A stretch of DNA of 7,579 nt. Source: Actinomycetes bacterium (GTDB lineage Bacteria; Actinomycetota; Acidimicrobiia; Acidimicrobiales; Acidimicrobiaceae). Below, in pieces: positions 1-5,909 of this stretch; position 1 is the stretch's first letter; each line of letters opens with the position of its first letter. The notes beneath the pieces were generated by a model, which saw nothing but the letters and a program-made list of their open reading frames with translations, was not told the DNA's origin and searched no databases. The stretch is taken from NCBI GenBank assembly GCA_021844725.1, contig JAKBSX010000114.1, positions 1 to 7,579 of the forward strand. Reading direction: 5' to 3'. The position numbers and the translations under genes were made by a program.

Positions 1-2
1 CC

Positions 3-107
3 CTTTGGGGGGTTACAGGACGCAGATGGACACTGCAGCAAAAGCCCATTAGGGCTGAGCACAGCGGCCCAGTGAAGCGTCAACCACCTGAAGGGCTAGT
101 GGCATGA
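3..107 (+). pseudogene. Probable C-terminal tail of an IS200/IS605-type TnpB (partial at window edge)
   Basis: The reading frame is open from the window edge to a TGA at 105-107, giving 34 residues that end in VKRQPPEGLVA. TnpB proteins of the IS200/IS605 (IS1341-type) group commonly have a low-complexity C-terminal tail with a KQEP-like motif, and their stop codon is followed closely by the transposon right end. Both fit here, because a GC-rich hairpin flanked by GAATCAC and GGTCAA follows 24 bases after the stop. The catalytic RuvC-like domain and zinc finger would lie to the left, outside the window, so the family call rests on the tail and the hairpin only. Whether the upstream gene is intact cannot be seen. 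A chance open frame is the main alternative. Confidence 0.35.
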
Positions 108-130
108 GCATAACTGGTTCTCAGGAATCA

Positions 131-150
131 CCTTCCGTAAAAGAGGGAGG
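131..150 (+). repeat. Hairpin resembling an IS200/IS605 right end
   Basis: CCTTCC (131-136) and GGGAGG (145-150) form a six-base-pair stem with one G-T pair around an eight-base loop. The flanks are GAATCA on the left and AGGTCAA on the right. This layout resembles the imperfect palindrome near the right end of IS200/IS605 elements, where the same DNA also encodes the 3' end of the TnpB guide RNA. If so, the element probably ends near 157. The family assignment is inferred from layout and not from a sequence match. Confidence 0.35.
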
Positions 151-230
151 AGGTCAAGTGAGCAACCGGGCCAAAGATGTCCCGATTCGCTGATTCTCAG
201 ATAAACACGGGCTGCGAATTACCATACGCT

Positions 231-235
231 AGGAG
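231..235 (+). promoter_or_regulatory. Ribosome binding site deciding a TTG start (cupin gene)
   Basis: AGGAG lies six bases before the TTG at 242. No in-frame ATG occurs until residue 49, inside the conserved part of the protein. The site therefore supports TTG as the true start. No convincing sigma-70 promoter was recognised in 158-230. Confidence 0.7.
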
Positions 236-241
236 TAGAAA

Positions 242-754
242 TTGAGTAACTCAGAACAACTCGAAGAATTTCGTAGAACGATAAACAAGCAACGGTCTCC
301 ACTGCCACGGGCTGAACAATGGGAAAATTTGGTCCTTCATAAAGAGGACGTACAGTGGTATAGACCGGAGGGTAACCCATCTCTGATGGGCCCAGTTCTT
401 GGGATTCCGATAAGGACATTTGAACTTTTCCTCCAAGAGATTGCTCCCGGAGGAACTTCAGATATGCAGCAACATCACCATGAGGCAGTCCATTTCATAA
501 TCTCTGGAAATGGCTATAGCGAGTTGGGCGAAGAATCGTACCAATGGGGCCAGGGCGACTTTATATCGGTACCTCCAATGGTTTGGCACCGCCACTACAA
601 TGCGAGTGATACCGAGCCTGTGCAAATGCTGCTAATAGAGAATTCCAAGCTTCTTGAATTTCTTGGGCTCAACTATCGGGTGTCTGCAGGATTTCTAAAC
701 TATGCGGAGCTGAGGGAGAAAGTTAATGAACTTCCTTCTGGTCATGGACACTGA
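242..754 (+). CDS. Single-domain cupin protein, function unknown
   Basis: This 170-residue protein has one cupin beta-barrel. Motif 1 covers roughly residues 70-91 and contains a histidine cluster (H78, H79, H80), with E81, H84 and the GNG turn after it. Motif 2 is at 105-120 (GDF, PP, then WHRHYN with H116 and H118). The histidines could bind a divalent metal such as Fe(II). The pattern, especially WHxH near motif 2, recalls gentisate/1-hydroxy-2-naphthoate dioxygenase-like cupins, but those have two cupin domains and about 350 residues, so ring cleavage cannot be assumed. No signal peptide is visible, so it is probably cytosolic. It is the first gene of the cluster and starts at TTG. A 233-base gap separates it from the dehydrogenase gene. 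It may act on a pathway intermediate or an aromatic acid, but this is inference from context. Confidence 0.8.
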   Translation: MSNSEQLEEFRRTINKQRSPLPRAEQWENLVLHKEDVQWYRPEGNPSLMGPVLGIPIRTFELFLQEIAPGGTSDMQQHHHEAVHFIISGNGYSELGEESYQWGQGDFISVPPMVWHRHYNASDTEPVQMLLIENSKLLEFLGLNYRVSAGFLNYAELREKVNELPSGHGH

Positions 755-781
755 GCGACGGTTTTTAATCCAGGCCTTAGG

Positions 782-991
782 ATGAAACCCGCTCAGGCAT
801 TCCCGATTATTACTTTGCAGGCCGCTCGGATACGGTCTTCGAGGTGGCAGGCTGAGGAGAGTCACTCTGATACCAGGACTCGAGGCTTTGATCAACCTGT
901 AACGACTCATGGGCCAGGCAGGGGACACCGTTGCATTGAAAATTACAACTTTGAGGTTCGGTCCACGATCTCTGAGAAGGGTGCCGCGTGA
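782..991 (+). other. Doubtful small ORF filling the gap between the cupin and dehydrogenase genes
   Basis: The 233 bases between the cupin stop and the dehydrogenase start contain one open frame of 69 codons. It starts with ATG behind a weak AGG (772-774), and its TGA overlaps the GTG start of the dehydrogenase in a GTGA arrangement often seen in translationally coupled genes. The product is basic and polar, with no recognisable domain, membrane segment or cysteine motif. A TTAG-rich AT stretch at 763-780 precedes it. It may be a real small protein, a coupling leader or a remnant of a lost gene. Nothing else was seen in this gap. Confidence 0.2.
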
Positions 992-1866
992 ACGAGCATA
1001 TGATAAATCTTTCAGATGAAGGGAGAAAAGGCTGGCTCGAGGGGCAGGTGGCAATTGTCACTGGGGGATCTGGCGGTATCGGAAAGGCGATAGTCGATCG
1101 ATTTATCAGTGAGGGCGCCAAGGTATGTATTTTTGATTTGGCTGTTTCAGGTAATGGCAAAGTACGGGAGAATGTACTTTCTGTGCGAGGTGATGTTTCA
1201 TCGTACAAAGATAACTTAGCTTGCGTGGACGAGACCGTTAGTCATTTTGGCAGGCTTGACATCTTTGTGGGAAATGCCGGAATCTACGATGGTTCAGTGA
1301 CTCTGGTTGACCTGCCCGAAGATCGAATGGATCAAGCCTTTGATGAGGTATTTTCAATAAACGTCAAGGGCTATCTCTTGGGCGCAAAGGCGGCATTGCC
1401 TCATTTGGTCAGATCCAGAGGATCGATGATTTTTACTGTGTCCAACTCCGGATTTTATACCGGTGGAGGTGGACCGATCTATACCGCTTCGAAACACGCG
1501 GTGGTGGGCTTGATCCGGGAGCTGGCTTTTGAACTTGCTCCGGTGGTAAGAGTTAATGGTGTGGCCCCATCGGGCACGGTTACAAACCTTAGAGGACCGA
1601 AGGCGTTCGGCCAGGATGCAGCTCCCTTCTTTGACCCAGGCACTTCCTGGGATGAGAGGATCACGGGTTCAAAGCCGCTTGCCATTTTCCCTTCAGCCGT
1701 AGATCACACCGGTGCTTACCTGCTGTTGGCGTCTAGGGAGAATTCCAGCACTATGACAGGCGAAATTATTAGGAGCGACGGGGGACTAGGTGTTCGGGGT
1801 CTGAATGCGGTTTCAGGTGGAACGAAGTTGAGTGAGCTATTTGATTCAAATGCTGAAGATGGATAA
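988..1866 (+). CDS. bphB: cis-Dihydrodiol dehydrogenase, SDR family (BphB/NahB type)
   Basis: This enzyme oxidises an arene cis-dihydrodiol to the matching catechol with NAD+ and works directly after the ring-hydroxylating dioxygenase. The 292-residue protein is a classical short-chain dehydrogenase. It has the TGGSGGIG nucleotide-binding turn at 25-32, D50 at the end of beta-2 (NAD preference), GDV at 68-70, NAGIYD at 96-101 and N125. The catalytic Ser152, Tyr165 and Lys169 have the same spacing as in biphenyl dihydrodiol dehydrogenase. The stretches VDLPED, FDEVFSINVKGY, ELAFELAP and the C-terminal DGGLGVRG are hallmarks of the BphB/NahB subgroup rather than of general SDRs. The GTG start at 988 follows GAGAAGG with seven bases between; ATG at 1000 is an alternative. 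Either start gives a 12-16 residue N-terminal extension compared with BphB. The dioxygenase alpha gene follows after about 57 bases. Confidence 0.93.
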   Translation: MNEHMINLSDEGRKGWLEGQVAIVTGGSGGIGKAIVDRFISEGAKVCIFDLAVSGNGKVRENVLSVRGDVSSYKDNLACVDETVSHFGRLDIFVGNAGIYDGSVTLVDLPEDRMDQAFDEVFSINVKGYLLGAKAALPHLVRSRGSMIFTVSNSGFYTGGGGPIYTASKHAVVGLIRELAFELAPVVRVNGVAPSGTVTNLRGPKAFGQDAAPFFDPGTSWDERITGSKPLAIFPSAVDHTGAYLLLASRENSSTMTGEIIRSDGGLGVRGLNAVSGGTKLSELFDSNAEDG

Positions 1867-1914
1867 TGAAAAGGCTGTAATGTACAATGTCATCCGATTT
1901 GGGAATTAGTGGGG

Positions 1915-1918
1915 GGAG
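1915..1918 (+). promoter_or_regulatory. Ribosome binding site choosing the ATG of the dioxygenase alpha gene
   Basis: A G-rich run ending in GGAG lies five bases before ATG 1924. An upstream in-frame GTG at 1909 has no comparable site because the G-run falls inside its own coding sequence. The ATG is therefore preferred, which shortens the protein by five residues. Confidence 0.65.
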
Positions 1919-1923
1919 ATACG

Positions 1924-3255
1924 ATGGCTGATTTGGAGTCTGATTTAAGCTTCCAACTCCATGAGAATTTGTCTATAGGCAGAGTTCCTCAATGGATTTT
2001 AACTGATCCTGGTATCTATGAATTAGAAGTCCAACGGGTATTTGCCAGTAATTGGTACTTCCTTGGCCATGAATCGGAAATACCAAATCCTGGGGACTAT
2101 GTGAGTCGCTGGTATGTAAATGATCCGGTTATTGTATCGCGGGGAAACGACAGGAAGATAAATGCTTTTTTGAATAGTTGCACCCATAGGGGCACTATGC
2201 TTTGCAGCGCTGATTTTGGCAATAAAGCCAACTTCATATGCCCTTACCATGGATGGACGTACTCTTTAGAAGGCAAACTTAACGGCATCATTGCAGGGGA
2301 TAAAATCTACGGCACTGAGATGGATCGATCCGAATGGAATCTCCGGAAATTGCCCAGGCTTGAAACATATCATGGCCTGATCTTCGCGAGTTTGAACGAG
2401 AATGTTGTCCCTCTTGATGAATACCTTGGGAATCTGAAATGGTACTTTGATATCCTTCTCGGCAGAAGCGATAAGAAGATGCAGGTCAAGGGGGTGCCTT
2501 TCCGGTGGGTGGTGGAGGCGAACTGGAAGATTGGTTCCGACAATTTCGGTGGGGATGCCTATCACACTGCCATGACTCACCGCTCAACGGTTGAGCTGGG
2601 TATAGCTCCCAAGGACCCGATGTTCGCCAGCTATGGGCATCAGGTTGTTCTCGATAATGGACATGGTCTTAACGTGATTACGCCATCGCCGGTTGCACCC
2701 AAAGTGCCTCCATTCCAGGGATTGCCCGAGGTTATGTGGCCAATGTTCGAGAGGAATCTTACTGAGGGTCAGTTGGAGGTATTTCGAAATACTGCAGTAA
2801 TCGATGGGACATGTTTTCCGAATTTGTCATTTCTTAGCCCGATGCACGGAACTGGAGGTCATGCTCACCTGACTAACTTCTTAACACTTCGTCAGTGGAG
2901 GCCATTGGGACCTGGGAAAATGGAGATTTGGTCCTGGTTTTTAGCCGATGTCGAGGCGCCTGAGGAGTTTGTTCAGGAGTCGTATAAGCGCTATGTCAAT
3001 ACTTTTGGGCCATCTGGCGTACTCGAACAAGATGATGCAGAAATCTGGTCGCGCATCACAAGTGCAAGCAAAGGCCTTATGGCCAGAGACAAGACTTTGA
3101 GCTATAACAACGTTATGAATTATGTTATGGGTCTGGATTCTGTTGAACCAGATCCAAATTGGCCCGGTCCCGGCATTGCATATCCGACCTGTTACCTGGA
3201 AGCAGTGCAGAGGGCTTTCTATGAGAAGTGGCATGAATGTATAGCCAAAGACTGA
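1924..3255 (+). CDS. Rieske ring-hydroxylating dioxygenase, large (alpha) subunit
   Basis: This is the catalytic subunit of a multicomponent arene dioxygenase, which adds both atoms of O2 to an aromatic ring to form a cis-dihydrodiol. The protein has 443 residues from ATG 1924, the usual family length. The N-terminal Rieske domain carries C86-x-H88 and C106-x2-H109, which hold the [2Fe-2S] cluster (CTHRG and CPYHGWTY). The C-terminal domain has the mononuclear iron ligands H214 and H219 in GDAYHTAMTH, the bridging D211 and the third ligand D371 in EQDD. All align with naphthalene dioxygenase H208, H213, D205 and D362. GDAYHTAMTHRS recalls the actinobacterial PAH dioxygenases (PhdA/NidA type). 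The position matching NDO Phe352 is kept (F361), while Trp358 is replaced by Leu367. The beta subunit gene follows 46 bases downstream. The substrate is not fixed by sequence; a bicyclic or larger arene is inferred from neighbours. Confidence 0.95.
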   Translation: MADLESDLSFQLHENLSIGRVPQWILTDPGIYELEVQRVFASNWYFLGHESEIPNPGDYVSRWYVNDPVIVSRGNDRKINAFLNSCTHRGTMLCSADFGNKANFICPYHGWTYSLEGKLNGIIAGDKIYGTEMDRSEWNLRKLPRLETYHGLIFASLNENVVPLDEYLGNLKWYFDILLGRSDKKMQVKGVPFRWVVEANWKIGSDNFGGDAYHTAMTHRSTVELGIAPKDPMFASYGHQVVLDNGHGLNVITPSPVAPKVPPFQGLPEVMWPMFERNLTEGQLEVFRNTAVIDGTCFPNLSFLSPMHGTGGHAHLTNFLTLRQWRPLGPGKMEIWSWFLADVEAPEEFVQESYKRYVNTFGPSGVLEQDDAEIWSRITSASKGLMARDKTLSYNNVMNYVMGLDSVEPDPNWPGPGIAYPTCYLEAVQRAFYEKWHECIAKD

Positions 3256-3266
3256 CGATGAGATAG

Positions 3267-3282
3267 CTACAGAAAACTGTAG
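3267..3282 (+). promoter_or_regulatory. Perfect hairpin between the dioxygenase alpha and beta genes
   Basis: CTACAG and CTGTAG pair perfectly over six bases around an AAAA loop. The stem ends eight bases before the beta-gene Shine-Dalgarno sequence (3291-3295). No T-run follows, so it is not a typical intrinsic terminator. It could tune mRNA stability or beta-subunit translation. The pairing is seen in the sequence; the function is inference. Confidence 0.4.
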
Positions 3283-3290
3283 GTAGTGCT

Positions 3291-3295
3291 AGGAG
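3291..3295 (+). promoter_or_regulatory. Ribosome binding site deciding a TTG start (dioxygenase beta gene)
   Basis: AGGAG sits six bases before TTG 3302, the same layout as for the cupin gene. No in-frame ATG lies nearby, and the TTG gives a beta subunit of normal length. Confidence 0.75.
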
Positions 3296-3301
3296 ACTAT
3301 T

Positions 3302-3826
3302 TTGACGATTACTGATTCCGGGAGAATCCAAATCGAAACCTATTTAGAAATATGTCAGTTTCTCTATTTTGAAGCTGAACTGCTTGATGACCGGCGATTT
3401 GAGGAATGGTTGGGCCTGCTTACCGAGGATGTGCAGTACCGTATGCCGGTTCGGGTCACCAAAGAAAAAGCAGATGGGTCCGACATTGAGGAGCCCTCTT
3501 CGTATTTTGAAGATAATCTTGTCACATTGACATCCCGGGTTGCACGACTAGGTACCAAGTCAGCTTGGGCTGACGATCCACCTTCTCGCACCAGGCATTT
3601 TGTGTCAAATATTCTGGTCCAACCCGGAGCTGATAGCTCAGAGTATCTGGTGACTAGTGCTCTTAACTTCGTTAGAAATCGGGGCAGTATTAGTGTCAGT
3701 GATCAGTTGACTGGAAAACGAAAGGACATTCTAAGGAGGGTGCAAGGGGACTTGAAAATTGCATCCAGGGATGTCTACCTGGATCAGGTGGTCCTTGGGA
3801 CCCCCAATTTAATCACCTTATTCTAG
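3302..3826 (+). CDS. Ring-hydroxylating dioxygenase, small (beta) subunit
   Basis: This is the structural partner of the alpha subunit in the dioxygenase hexamer (alpha3beta3 in naphthalene dioxygenase). The 174 residues match the family length and the NTF2-like/SnoaL-like fold. Family signatures are visible in order: FEAELLDDRRFEEWLGLLTEDVQY in two parts near residues 20-46, MPVR at 48-51, the DDPPSRTRHFVSN segment near 91-103, LNFVRNRG near 121-128, and the C-terminal DVYLDQVVLGTPNL near 157-170. It has no metal-binding site of its own, as expected. It starts at TTG behind AGGAG. Its stop codon lies beside a short AT-rich palindrome (3826-3836). It is certainly co-transcribed with the alpha gene, given 46 bases of spacing. 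No ferredoxin gene follows, although ferredoxin genes are often adjacent in such operons. Confidence 0.94.
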   Translation: MTITDSGRIQIETYLEICQFLYFEAELLDDRRFEEWLGLLTEDVQYRMPVRVTKEKADGSDIEEPSSYFEDNLVTLTSRVARLGTKSAWADDPPSRTRHFVSNILVQPGADSSEYLVTSALNFVRNRGSISVSDQLTGKRKDILRRVQGDLKIASRDVYLDQVVLGTPNLITLF

Positions 3827-3888
3827 TATTTAATACGTTATTATTTAGTCCCACACGCAGAAGGCCTACCTGCCGAGCTTGTTGTCAC

Positions 3889-3906
3889 GGGTGCGGCTCA
3901 GCACCC
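3889..3906 (+). other. Perfect hairpin in the gap before the hydratase-aldolase gene
   Basis: GGGTGC (3889-3894) and GCACCC (3901-3906) form a perfect six-base-pair stem with a six-base loop. No run of T follows, so it is at best a weak or factor-dependent terminator, or an mRNA processing or stability element. It lies in the longest gap within the dioxygenase-to-extradiol part of the cluster (about 149 bases) and could separate expression of the dioxygenase from the ring-cleavage part. The function is inference. Confidence 0.4.
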
Positions 3907-3975
3907 TGTAGAGAGAATATGACCATGTTGCTTGATTGAGTGATCCTGGTTTTTATAGATTACGAGGCGACCGCA

Positions 3976-4950
3976 TTGCAAATTACAGTTGATGACGTAA
4001 ATGGCGTTTTTGCTATTATGCCCACACCGGCGGTGCCTGAGGCGTCGAACCCGGGTTTAGTGGATACCATAGATTATGATGAAACCCGCCTCGCGGTGGA
4101 AAAACTCATCACAGACGGCGTGAACGCTGTTTTGACCACTGGAACCTTCGGCGAGGGAGCTTCGCTACTGATTGAAGAACTTGAAGGTTTCGCGTACACT
4201 GTGGTTGAGGCTTCTAAAGGAAGGGTGCCAGTATTTGTCGGTGCTACTTCTCTAAATACCCGGGAAACTATCGCCCGCGCAAGGAGACTCAGAGACTTGG
4301 GCGTTAGCGGATTGCTCCTTGGCAGGCCGATGTGGAGTCCTTGTGACGATGACGACATCGTTCGCTATTACAAATCCGTCGTAGAGGCCGTTCCCGAACT
4401 GGCGATCATTGTCTACGACAATCCTGAAGCATTCAAAGGGAAAATCAGCCCAAGGGTTTACTCAAAGCTTGCTGCGATTCCTCAAATAGTGGCAGCAAAA
4501 TATCCTGGCCTTGCAGGCGGATTTATTTCTGATTTGGAGGCAGTTAATGAACGGATGCGCTTACTTCCGGTAGAGCGGGATTGGTATTATGCATGGAGGT
4601 GGGCCCCCGATCAGGTGGTTGCCTGTTGGAGTGGGAGTGCATCGTGCGGACCCAATGCTATAGTTCAGCTGGCGAAGATGATAAAGGCTGGCGATGAAGC
4701 AGGTGCCCATAGAATCAGCCGAGAGCTTGCGGCAGCGTCAAAGACCTTTTTCCCAAAGGGAAGCTTTGCCTTGTTTTCCCAGTACAACGTCCAACTGGAA
4801 AAGATTCGAATCAACGAGGCTGGTTATATTAATGCCGGCCCTTGCAGGCCACCGTATATTAGCTGTCCCGAGGACTACGCCGAGGGTGCTCGTCAATCCG
4901 GGGTTTTACTTGCACAACTGCATAGGCAATACACGAAAGAATCGAAATAA
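3976..4950 (+). CDS. nahE: Hydratase-aldolase, NahE/PhdG/PhdJ type (trans-o-hydroxybenzylidenepyruvate hydratase-aldolase)
   Basis: This class I pyruvate aldolase of the DHDPS/NAL superfamily hydrates a benzylidenepyruvate and cleaves it to an aromatic aldehyde (salicylaldehyde in naphthalene degradation) and pyruvate. From TTG 3976 it has 324 residues; NahE has about 331. Visible motifs are DDVNGVFAIMPTP at the N-terminus, GTFGE at 56-60, YDNPEAFK with the conserved Tyr147, AAKYPG with the Schiff-base Lys175, and AGPCRPPY at 287-294. NGVFAIMPTP, GTFGE and AGPCRPPY separate it from lysine-pathway DapA. TTG 3976 follows GAGG with eight bases between. An in-frame GTG at 3940 would add 12 residues but has no good ribosome site, so it is less likely. 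The enzyme's presence argues that the starting substrate has fused rings. NahE, PhdG and PhdJ substrates (hydroxy- versus carboxy-benzalpyruvates) cannot be told apart here. Confidence 0.92.
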   Translation: MQITVDDVNGVFAIMPTPAVPEASNPGLVDTIDYDETRLAVEKLITDGVNAVLTTGTFGEGASLLIEELEGFAYTVVEASKGRVPVFVGATSLNTRETIARARRLRDLGVSGLLLGRPMWSPCDDDDIVRYYKSVVEAVPELAIIVYDNPEAFKGKISPRVYSKLAAIPQIVAAKYPGLAGGFISDLEAVNERMRLLPVERDWYYAWRWAPDQVVACWSGSASCGPNAIVQLAKMIKAGDEAGAHRISRELAAASKTFFPKGSFALFSQYNVQLEKIRINEAGYINAGPCRPPYISCPEDYAEGARQSGVLLAQLHRQYTKESK

Positions 4951-5017
4951 TGGCGTAACCTCAGTTAGAGATTTTTGGCCACAATTCTCAGAATGAGAGG
5001 TGTGAAAGTAGAGAGTC

Positions 5018-5878
5018 ATGAAGAATAAATATCCACGGGCATTTGTATGCGTGTCCCACAGTCCTTTAATGACGTTGCCGGCGCTGGCCAACTTTGGGGC
5101 GGAGTTTCGAAAGAATCTTCTGGCAGTAAAACAGTTTATTGAAGATTATTCACCGGAACTGGTGGTTATGTTTGCCCCAGATCATCTGAATATGTTTGAG
5201 CGCATAAGACCTCCGTTTACTACCATCATCTCCGCGACAAGTCTGGAGGAATTTTCAGTCCCGAAATTTGGCTTCAATATTGACGTTGACTTGGCCGTGC
5301 GCGTTTGCGATTACTTGTCACGGAACGACATAGATATCGCTGCAGCCGAGAATGTCGAAATTGATCATGGATTGACGTTAACCCTGAGGGACCTTTTCGA
5401 TGAACCTTCTGAGGTACCACTGATGGCGTTTGTTATGAATATAATCGGGTTTCCTCTGTCTCCTTTGCGGCGATCCTTGATATTTGGTGAAGCTATAGGA
5501 AGCTTTTTGTCTGATTTTGAGGGTTCTGTTCTTTTCATCGGCACTGGTGGGCTCAGCCATAATCCGCCGTTTCCCGAACCTGTTCCGGGTGAGAGGAAAT
5601 TCACCCCTGAGCAGCGAAAAGTGTCGCTCGCTGACGCTGTCAGATGGATTGACCCTAAATGGGATTGTGAACTACTGGAGCAGATGAAGCAAGGGAACTC
5701 GGAGTGGTTCAGCAATCTGACCCAGGGCGAGATCAGCAAACGTGGAGGCGGTGCCAACGAGATCAGAGTCTGGGGGTCATCTTGGGCTGCATGTGGCTAT
5801 GGCCCTGCAGTTTTCACTTCATATGAAAGCGTGCCTGAGTGGATAACTGGAATGGGAATAGCATACGGCATCGGGTGA
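5018..5878 (+). CDS. LigB-superfamily extradiol ring-cleavage dioxygenase (MhpB-like)
   Basis: This type III extradiol dioxygenase is Fe(II)-dependent and opens a catecholic ring next to the diol. The 286 residues resemble MhpB, the 2,3-dihydroxyphenylpropionate 1,2-dioxygenase, over the full length. Motifs include CVSHSPL with H14, ELVVMFAPDH with D55 and H56, IDHG with H117, and the FIGTGGLSHNPP block with H181. H117 and H181 match the MhpB acid-base pair (His115 and His179). GEAIG near 157-161 and PEWITGMG near 273-280 are further family marks. It is shorter than MhpB (about 314 residues), mainly after H181. ATG 5018 has only a close GAGAG (5011-5015) upstream. It follows the hydratase-aldolase gene by 67 bases and is the last intact gene of the cluster. 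In this context the likely substrate is a polycyclic catechol such as a dihydroxynaphthalene, which is inference. Confidence 0.9.
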   Translation: MKNKYPRAFVCVSHSPLMTLPALANFGAEFRKNLLAVKQFIEDYSPELVVMFAPDHLNMFERIRPPFTTIISATSLEEFSVPKFGFNIDVDLAVRVCDYLSRNDIDIAAAENVEIDHGLTLTLRDLFDEPSEVPLMAFVMNIIGFPLSPLRRSLIFGEAIGSFLSDFEGSVLFIGTGGLSHNPPFPEPVPGERKFTPEQRKVSLADAVRWIDPKWDCELLEQMKQGNSEWFSNLTQGEISKRGGGANEIRVWGSSWAACGYGPAVFTSYESVPEWITGMGIAYGIG

Positions 5879-5909
5879 CTTTTGGGAGTGGAGATGATGG
5901 CCTGCGCAA

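Noticed and set aside
1..241. A group II intron fragment at the left edge
   Set aside because: The GC-rich hairpins first suggested intron RNA, but no domain V motif or intron boundary consensus could be found, and the TnpB tail with right-end hairpin fits better.
695..1208. Two long - strand ORFs (695-1054 and 810-1208) across the cupin-dehydrogenase gap
   Set aside because: They overlap the cupin and dehydrogenase coding ends, have no recognisable domains and no convincing ribosome site, and look like antisense shadows.
3826..3836. The AT-rich palindrome GTATT-T-AATAC at the beta gene stop as a terminator
   Set aside because: The stem is only five A/T-rich pairs with a single-base loop, which cannot form a stable RNA hairpin.
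118..4991. The heptamer TTCTCAG at 118-124, 194-200 and 4985-4991 as a possible operator
   Set aside because: Three copies of a seven-base word in 7.6 kb is close to chance, the copies are not equally placed relative to genes, and they share no longer consensus.
4694..4996. A 100-codon + strand ORF overlapping the end of the hydratase-aldolase gene
   Set aside because: Most of it lies in another frame of a strongly conserved gene, and the product has no family features.
5365..5757. A 130-codon - strand ORF inside the extradiol dioxygenase gene
   Set aside because: It is antisense to a conserved coding sequence with intact catalytic motifs and is serine/proline-rich in the way shadow frames often are.
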